Below are positions 56,508 to 64,000 of a stretch of 64,000 nucleotides of DNA, in pieces (the stretch's first letter is position 1; each line of letters begins with the position of its first letter). A program made the translations under genes and the position numbers. Below the pieces are notes generated by a model. It searched no databases, was not told where the DNA came from, and worked only from the letters and a program-made list of their open reading frames with translations. The stretch is taken from positions 1 through 64,000 of the forward strand of contig WEDG01003368.1 of assembly GCA_017591395.1 (NCBI GenBank). Direction: 5' to 3'. This DNA is from Schistocephalus solidus (taxonomy: Eukaryota; Platyhelminthes; Cestoda; Diphyllobothriidea; Diphyllobothriidae).

Positions 56508-56723
56508 TTACACGTGTTTTATCGGGTCATCTTTCGCGCAAGTGCATTTTAACAATTCGAGACTATCCAACAAAAGATTCAATGAATCAATAGAATTGCA
56601 CACAAGCCATACGATACCATTGTTTAACTGACACCACAAGAGAAGCTCGTGGTGTTTAGGATGGTTGACATCCGCAAAACTGCAGTCAGCCTGCGTGATA
56701 ACAACAGGGTGTTGTTCTATCAA
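56508..56723 (-). CDS. Exon-like conserved ORF, array unit 2
   Basis: Same frame as 54299-54688, here with its first ATG at the MIEQHPVVITQAD position and ending DDPIKHV. Upstream codons remain open back to the EAPAF region, with a C-to-T change (TATGGAAAG for TACGGAAAG). Confidence 0.4.
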   Translation of the reverse strand: MIEQHPVVITQADCSFADVNHPKHHELLLWCQLNNGIVWLVCNSIDSLNLLLDSLELLKCTCAKDDPIKHV

Positions 56724-57933
56724 AAGGAGTTCAGGATCCTCATGAATAAATAAATATCCTCGGAAGTGTCCTGGGTCACTTGCCTGAAATCGTTGAGCCG
56801 GAGGGTCACTGTCTATCTTATGGAAAGCTGGGGCTTCAGTCAGGAACCGGCAAATAAAAAATTATGATAAAGAGCTAGGGCCCCCCAAGACTTGCAACTG
56901 ATCAAATTATAAACTACACTTTGAACAACGGGGTATGAGAAAAAATGTTGAAATCAATGGAGAAAGAGAGATTAAACATCCTTAGACGTCATGCAGTGTC
57001 ACCTTGTGCGAACGCTCGGAGGGTCACTGCTAGTGTGTGTTCAGCGATGTTCTGCAGACCCGACGACGACAGTTCGACCGTCGATTTTGCTGAGGTCCAC
57101 CGTATGCTCCACACCAGGTAGTGCAGGGACGGTGACTTGCACGTAAATTAGTTTTAAGTGATGGTTGCCTTGCGCTGCAGCTACCGCACTCTCTCCTCCT
57201 CCCCCACGTCAGCCCGGTATCAAGACAGAGTCAAGAAGACCGGAGATGTAAGAGGGTGCAGGTGGCTGGCGCGGCCGGAGCCGCCCCTGGGCGTGCCACC
57301 ACACCTGGCTCGGATCCCACGGAGTGGGAGTGCCATAAAGGCCACATTAAGAAGGAGCCATTGCAACCTGACTCTCAGTCCGCCAGTCAGCCACTCCACA
57401 CAAAACACGCATTGGGCTGACCACGCGGTCCGAGTTATCCCGTCAGTTGGCAACCTTCCAAGCCACGGCTTTTAGCGCACCGTGATAGTTTCAAGCGCGT
57501 CAGATTGTTTATAGCGAGGAAAATTCGCTGAGCTGTCGACCTCACTCTCTCCCCCACCCCCACAGTCAGACTACTGTCCGAGCCGGTCAGTTGCCTGATA
57601 TGGGAGTGTAAGCATTGGCTGACGGGTCGGCGTACCCGTCTTCGCGCGCCACAGCACGACCTGGCCCCCATAACGCACACACCAGGATTTACTTACTCAG
57701 GGGATATGGAGGAGCCCTCGCCATCTGACTCCCAGTCCACTGGTCAGCCACTCGACACACAAAACACATACACTGGGCCGATGGCGTGGTTTGGTGTTAG
57801 CGCAGATGGGCAGCCTTCCAAGCCACGGTTTCTAGGAAACAGTGATATCTTCAGATACATGATGATGATGGTGATGGAGTGATTTATGTATTGGTGTAGG
57901 TAGTTGGCACTGATGTGGCTTAGCCTCAAGTGG

Positions 57934-58457
57934 TTAACCTGAGGTTGTCGTGGAGGCGCATGTGTCCCAATAGGCCCATGCGGTGTGTAAATGTGCGGGA
58001 GCAGTGAGGGCAGTGAAGGCGGGCGCGTCGACTGTATGTCGAAGCCCCAGGCACTGGTTCACCAGCCTCCGTGCGATGGATTCGCAGGTGACCGACCAGG
58101 CCGATGCGTGAGTTGAAGTTGCGGGCGCATTGTGGGCAAGTGAAGTCGGTAGAGGCTGGGGGATGTCATTCATGATAGGGGGGTGGCAGTGGCGGTAAGA
58201 ATGGCAGGAGCAGAGGGTGTGCATGATGTATTGGTGTTGTCGGCATTGCGGTGAAGTCCGCTGTCATGAATTCGCATGTGACCAAATAGACCCATGCGAT
58301 GAGTGAATGCGCGAGGACAGTGAGAACAGTGGAGGCTACGATCACTGCTGTGTGTTGGTGCCCTAGGCACGGTTTCACCAGTCTCTGTACGATGCAAAAC
58401 GGGATAAAACATCGGAAGAACAAATGTTGAAGCCTTTTGACCTTTTTTACAAGCCAA
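57934..58457 (-). pseudogene. C2H2 zinc-finger gene remnant, array unit 2
   Basis: Same three fingers and the same frame break as in unit 1. No difference from unit 1 in the finger-coding region was noticed. Confidence 0.75.
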
Positions 58458-58714
58458 TTTATTAATGATAATGAAAAGTTTACTTTTTGATTAACTTTGC
58501 CTAGTGTAGTCGATGTGACTTAAATGATTCTTTCCCAATTATCGCGCGTTTTACCACAAGCGTTTGCGTGAGTAATCTTTGGCAAGGTTGGGTAAGGTGG
58601 GTCAAGCTTTACTACCTACTATGTAAAGTATACGTTCATTTTACTCCTCTCCCAATTCGCATTTTTTTGGTCATTTTCAATGAAACCAATAATTACTGGG
58701 TCTATAAAATCAGT

Positions 58715-58930
58715 TTACACGTGTTTTATCGGGTCATCTTTCGCGCAAGTGCATTTTAACAATTCGAGACTATCCAACAAAAGATTCAATGAATCAATAG
58801 AATTGCACACAAGCCATGCGATACCATTGTTTAACTGACACCACAAGAGAAGCTCGTGGTGTTTAGGATGGTTGACATCCGCAAAACTGCAGTCAGCCTG
58901 CGTGATAACAACAGGGTGTTGTTCTATCAA
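58715..58930 (-). CDS. Exon-like conserved ORF, array unit 3
   Basis: Identical in frame to unit 2. It differs by an A/V change (IAWLVC here, IVWLVC in unit 2). Confidence 0.4.
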   Translation of the reverse strand: MIEQHPVVITQADCSFADVNHPKHHELLLWCQLNNGIAWLVCNSIDSLNLLLDSLELLKCTCAKDDPIKHV

Positions 58931-60140
58931 AAGGAGTTCAGGATCCTCATGAATAAATAAATATCCTCGGAAGTGTCCTGGGTCACTTGCCTGAAATCGT
59001 TGAGCCGGAGGGTCACTGTCTATCTTATGGAAAGCTGGGGCTTCAGTCAGGAACCGGCAAATAAAAAATTATGATAAAGAGCTAGGGCCCCCCAAGACTT
59101 GCAACTGATCAAATTATAAACTACACTTTGAACAACGGGGTATGAGAAAAAATGTTGAAATCAATGGAGAAAGAGAGATTAAACATCCTTAGACGTCATG
59201 CAGTGTCACCTTGTGCGAACGCTCGGAGGGTCACTGCTAGTGTGTGTTCAGCGATGTTCTGCAGACCCGACGACGACAGTTCGACCGTCGATTTTGACGA
59301 GGTCCACCGTATGCTCCACACCAGGTAGTGCAGGGACGGTGACTTGCACGTAAATTAGTTTTAAGTGATGGTTGCCTTGCGCTGCAGCTACCGCACTCTC
59401 TCCTCCTCCCCCACGTCAGCCCGGTATCAAGACAGAGTCAAGAAGACCGGAGATGTAAGAGGGTGCAGGTGGCTGGCGCGGCCGGAGCCGCCCCTGGGCG
59501 TGCCACCACACCTGGCTCGGATCCCACGGAGTGGGAGTGCCATAAAGGCCACATTAAGAAGGAGCCATTGCAACCTGACTCTCAGTCCGCCAGTCAGCCA
59601 CTCCACACAAAACACGCATTGGGCTGACCACGCGGTCCGAGTTATCCCGTCAGTTGGCAACCTTCCAAGCCACGGCTTTTAGCGCACCGTGATAGTTTCA
59701 AGCGCGTCAGATTGTTTATAGCGAGGAAAATTCGCTGAGCTGTCGACCTCACTCTCTCCCCCACCCCCACAGTCAGACTACTGTCCGAGCCGGTCAGTTG
59801 CCTGATATGGGAGTGTAAGCATTGGCTGACGGGTCGGCGTACCCGTCTTCGCGCGCCACAGCACGACCTGGCCCCCATAACGCACACACCAGGATTTACT
59901 TACTCAGGGGATATGGAGGAGCCCTCGCCATCTGACTCCCAGTCCACTGGTCAGCCACTCGACACACAAAACACATACACTGGGCCGATGGCGTGGTTTG
60001 GTGTTAGCGCAGATGGGCAGCCTTCCAAGCCACGGTTTCTAGGAAACAGTGATATCTTCAGATACATGATGATGATGGTGATGGAGTGATTTATGTATTG
60101 GTGTAGGTAGTTGGCACTGATGTGGCTTAGCCTCAAGTGG

Positions 60141-60630
60141 TTAACCTGAGGTTGTCGTGGAGGCGCATGTGTCCCAATAGGCCCATGCGGTGTGTAAATG
60201 TGCGGGAGCAGTGAGGGCAGTGAAGGCGGGCGCGTCGACTGTATGTCGAAGCCCCAGGCACTGGTTCACCAGCCTCCGTGCGATGGATTCGCAGGTGACC
60301 GACCAGGCCGATGCGTGAGTTGAAGTTGCGGGCGCATTTTGGGCAAGTGAAGTCGGTAGAGGCTGGGGGATGTCATTCATGATAGGGGGGTGGCAGTGGC
60401 GGTAAGAATGGCAGGAGCAGAGGGTGTGCATGATGTATTGGTGTTGTCGGCATTGCGGTGAAGTCCGCTGTCATGAATTCGCATGTGACCAAATAGACCC
60501 ATGCGATGAGTGAATGCGCGAGGACAGTGAGAACAGTGGAGGCTACGATCACTGCTGTGTGTTGGTGCCCTAGGCACGGTTTCACCAGTCTCTGTACGAT
60601 GCAAAACGGGATAAAACATCGGAAGAACAA
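60141..60630 (-). pseudogene. C2H2 zinc-finger gene remnant, array unit 3
   Basis: As in units 1 and 2, with one change in the second finger (TCPKC for TCPQC, from G to T on the plus strand near 60338). The upstream start MACKKG is lost because the junction with unit 4 carries substitutions (CTTTTTGAAC for CCTTTTGACC). Confidence 0.75.
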
Positions 60631-61488
60631 ATGTTGAAGCTTTTTGAACTTTTTTTACAAGCCAATTTATTCATGAAGATGAAAAGTTTACTTTTTGATT
60701 AACTTTGCCTAGTGTAGTCGATGTGACTTTAAATGATTCTTTTCCCAATTATCGCGCGTTTTACCACAAGCGTTTGCGTGAGTAATCTTTGGCAAGGTTG
60801 GGTAAGGGGGTCAAGCTTTACTACCTACTATGTAAAGTATCCGTTCAATTTTACTCCTCTCCCAATTCGCATTTTTTTGGTCATTTTCAATGAAACCAAC
60901 AATTACTGGGTCTATAAAATCAGTTTACATGTGTTTTATCGGGTCATCTTTCGCGCAAGCGCATTTTAACAATTCGAGACTATCCAACAAAAGATTCAAT
61001 GAATTAATAGAATTGCACACAAGCCATGCGATACCATTGTTTAACTGACACCACAAGAGTAGCTCGTGGTGTTAAGGGTGGTTGACATCCGCAAAACTGC
61101 AGTCAGCCTGCGTGATGAGAACAGGGTGTTGTTCTATCAAAAGGAATTAAGGATCCTCATGAATAAATAAATATCCTCGGAAGTGTCCTGGGTCACTTGC
61201 CTGAAATCGTTGAGCCTGGAGGGTCACTGTCTATCTTAGGCAAATTACGGAAAGCTGGGGCTTCAGTCGGGAACCGGGGAATAAACAATTTATGACATTG
61301 AGCTAGGCCCCACAGACTTGCAACTGATCGAATTAAAAACTACCCTTAGGACAACGGGGTATCAGGAAAAATTTTAAAATCAACGCGGAAAGAGAGATTG
61401 AAACTTCCTTAGACGTTATGCAGTGTCACCTTGTGCGAGCGCTCGGAGGGTCACTGCTAGTGTGTGTTCAGTGATGTTCTGCAGACCC

Positions 61489-63500
61489 ACTATGCTCAAA
61501 ACTGCGGCTAGCCTAAAATGAGGAAATTTATCGGATTTGTGAGGTTGCACTCTAAACGCATTTTATTACTTCTGATCGGGTTGCACATGAGTGTGGAGTG
61601 TGTACCACACGTCGAGCTGAATATTAAGTCATTGCTCGGGAAGTTTGAAAGCTTATGAATCCGAAATTTGTACTAAAGAGTAGATTAAATGCTGCAAAAT
61701 GGCTGAATTTAGCCAGTTCACATGCATACATTGCACTAGGGATTGAAGTGTAAAAGCAACTTACCCCAAACTATGTGGGAACATTAAGAACGGTGATGGA
61801 GGAGTTCCAAGCAGTCGGTGGGTAGTCCATCGATTTCCTTGCATAAAACAGTTTTAACTGACTACTTTTCACACGCAGGCCATCTCGTTTATTTATTTCC
61901 ATCGAACCTCAAGTTACTTTTCTGGCAAGCGTTCCTTCCGATTTAAAATTAGGCATAACGGTAAAGTGGACGAAAACCAATCCCCGCGCAGATAAAGTAG
62001 TTTTTTGGTTTGCAAAAGGTATTTAAATAGCCAATTTATTATAGGAATGGCCTGAAGGCTATGTGCTGTAGGATTTATATTTCGCATTAAACAGGAAATT
62101 GCACAAAAATGGTCAGATTTGTCACGTATAACCCATGTTTTTAGGTGATGACCAACAATTTGAAGCCTAAGTCACGACATAAGGTAAAATAAGCCTTGAT
62201 CAGAAATGGGCATTCCAGTGTCGTTTCTACATATATCACTTGCCGATATGGGGTTGTTGGTGAAGCCTGAGAGTGAGATCACTTGCAGAACGAGATGACG
62301 GAGTTCCGTACCCGATCGGTGAGCGTCCATCTTCCAAATTGTAACATAATGGCTCTGCACTTGGCCAGTTATCTTATTATATATCCTACTGTATACTGAA
62401 CATCTGGTTTGGTGAAATGGTCACTATGCTTAAGTATACATACTGAAAAATTTAGTTTCAGGTTTTCCATTAGCATGTCTGCTTGTGGTAACAGTGCATA
62501 TTATTTGAATGCGTAAGGTTTGCCTTTAAAGACCCCTTTCATCTTCAGCTTAGAACATTTAATGTTACTTAGCGTTTGGGACTCTATGTACTTTTAAGCT
62601 CTTCACTTTTGATGGTTTTTCACCACCCACACACTTGGTTCGATATCATCGAATAGTAAATAGTCTGCAAGGGACTAGGCGGAGCTGGAGAGCAGATGTG
62701 GAAGAGTTCCCAGAGTTCTTGGACGGCCATACTAAGGGGTTAAACCGTGGGCGGTCAGACGTTGTTCTGGTGCAAACGTATTTGGCTTTGGCGGTTGGTC
62801 GCTTTTGTTGGCTGGTTTTTTTCCCCTGTACGGATTTGCCATCCAAGTTCCACTACACACGTCCAAGCTGTTATTTGTTGCTTCTCTCGGCAGCTCATGC
62901 TCTCCCTCTGGATAATGAGGCGTATTCTCTCGCTAACAGTGACCATGCAGATGCAAAAATAGATCGACAGCGAGGAAGAATTGCCGATGCTGGTGTTTTA
63001 TCGGCCAAACAGGTGACATCACGGATCCAAGCGTTTTAACATTCCATACTTACCCCCAGGTTATACGGTGGCGCAAAAGCTGTTCTTCCTCTGAGCTGAT
63101 TCTGTTTGTGGAAACGTCTCAGTGAGACCCTAAATCGACTCCTTAGAACAGCTCTCAACAAACAGAGACCTACATATCCCGTGTCCCACCTAACACATTT
63201 TTGAGATTTTTTAAGTTTCAGATTACTCAAAAAGTAGTTTGCTACCTCTCATAATGTTCATCATGGGCATTGAATGCCTTAATTGACGTTTGATTCCATG
63301 AATGTCTATTGACCTCTTAGACATTGAAATTTTTTCACACATTCAGGCATATTTCACCAGTTGTAATAGCTTCATCTAGTGCCAATGGATGGAACGACCG
63401 TTCCATAAAGGACGAAGTACAGTAGATTTCCAATCTCATGAAATGTTAACCAAAATTCGGAATGGTGTTTTCTATTCAAACAAACAAACTTGAGTAGAAT
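61489..63500. other. Unassigned sequence with a 134-codon ORF
   Basis: Right flank of the array. The ORF at 62635-63039 (+) encodes 134 residues with a hydrophobic middle (ALAVGRFCWLVFFPC) but no motif I know. Overlapping minus-strand frames suggest caution. Nothing else recognised. Confidence 0.35.
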
Positions 63501-64000
63501 TGTGGTAGTGAGTAGCATGCAGTCTTATCTCAAGATATTTCAGTCCTCGTAGGATGCCCGCTTTCAAAAGAGCTTCGTTCTGACCGCACGCAGAAAACAT
63601 ACTCTGTAAAAATGGTTCCTTAATAAGTATACATTTATTCAGTGATTCTAGATGCTCTTATTAATTAAATTATATTTGACAGAAGACACGCACAAAAATA
63701 TTATTTCGCGCACTCGTTTGATAGCAAATTACGTCTACTCTAAATTTTATACTTAAAGAAAGCGTATTTTATGGTTTTAAAAGTGTTTCCACTTATGATA
63801 TTTTCAAAGACTTTGAAATATTTATTTGTAAATCATCGTACCCGTCCCTTTATTTATGTGGCCTATGATCCAAATCCATTACAATATTTTATTAGAACCT
63901 TGTGACCTCATATTTATACTTAGAGAAATTTCTTATTTTTCGTTTCTCTTTTTTTAAAACCGAAAAGCTATCATTTCCTAAAGTAAAAAAATTAAAGAGA
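63500..64000. repeat. Old dispersed repeat shared with 50.0-50.4 kb
   Basis: Aligns loosely with 50040-50420 in the same orientation around the landmark GCTTT.xAAxxxxxCTTCxTTCTGACCGC and later AT-rich words. Very diverged; no coding capacity. Confidence 0.45.

Larger units (their letters stand above)
53984..61488. repeat. Tandem array of a 2.2-kb unit (3 full and 1 partial copies)
   Basis: Units start at 53984, 56193, 58400 and 60607, so the spacings are 2209, 2207 and 2207 bp. The last unit breaks off at about 61488 after GATGTTCTGCAGACCCA. Each full unit contains, left to right, an exon-like minus-strand ORF, the GC-rich module, a region of unknown content and a frameshifted minus-strand C2H2 gene. 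Units 2 and 3 differ at only a few positions that I could spot. Unit 1 differs more, and unit 4 most (substitutions and indels, including an extra AGGCAAATTACGG segment near 61236). Confidence 0.95.

Noticed and set aside
53984..61488. Tandem array considered as a CRISPR or short satellite
   Set aside because: Unit is 2.2 kb, composite and partly coding-derived; no short repeat-spacer structure exists anywhere in the window.
1..64000. Bacterial or viral origin of the window
   Set aside because: No operon-like gene layout or capsid genes; all recognisable proteins are eukaryotic transposons or animal-type zinc fingers.

Overview
This window looks like nuclear DNA of a flatworm, most probably a pseudophyllidean (diphyllobothriid) tapeworm. 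The evidence is indirect. There are no operons or long uninterrupted ORFs. The DNA is crowded with decayed eukaryotic retroelements: Penelope-like, RTE-like and CR1/Jockey-like LINEs, and Ty3/Gypsy. It also holds hAT and mariner-type DNA transposons, a degenerate (CCCTAA)n tract, and C2H2 fingers plus a short GC-rich repeat module of a kind I associate with cestode genomes. The assignment rests on family resemblance seen by eye, not on a database search.

Layout: 0-11.4 kb is a mosaic of dispersed direct repeats, a 100-bp inverted-repeat pair and an interstitial telomere-like tract. 12.5-13.9 kb is a decayed Penelope-like element on the minus strand. 14.4-15.2 kb is a GC-rich repeat module fused to an RTE-type LINE fragment. 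16.3-17.9 kb is a CR1/Jockey-type LINE. 20.1-20.9 kb is an internally deleted hAT element with terminal inverted repeats and a near-perfect 8-bp target duplication. 22.3-23.6 kb is a second Penelope-like element flanked by inverted arms. 24-26.6 kb is an old diverged tandem duplication. 27.8-28.3 kb is another GC-rich module. 29.2-30.1 kb is a mariner-like transposase remnant (minus) and 30.7-31.6 kb a Ty3/Gypsy integrase remnant (minus). 32.7-33.5 kb holds two tandem intact small genes. 33.7-35.4 kb is a decayed duplication. 35.4-47.4 kb is AT-rich with no recognisable gene. 47.4-48.45 kb holds three tandem copies of the GC-rich module. 48.6-49.5 kb holds a broken JAZ-type zinc-finger gene (minus). 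50.8-51.3 kb is a third Penelope-like endonuclease fragment. 51.8-53 kb holds short duplicated blocks. 53.98-61.49 kb is a tandem array of a 2.2-kb unit (three full copies and one partial). 61.5-64 kb has nothing recognisable except an old repeat.

The only genes that look alive are the two at 32.8-33.5 kb. Each has its own TATA box 66-69 bp before the start codon. Each encodes an 84-89 residue preproprotein with a signal peptide, an acidic spacer and a mature part made almost entirely of His, Cys, Trp and Gly. I know no family with this pattern, and it is the best candidate here for an undescribed system. Nearly everything else is mobile-element debris, and most short ORFs are chance or shadows.
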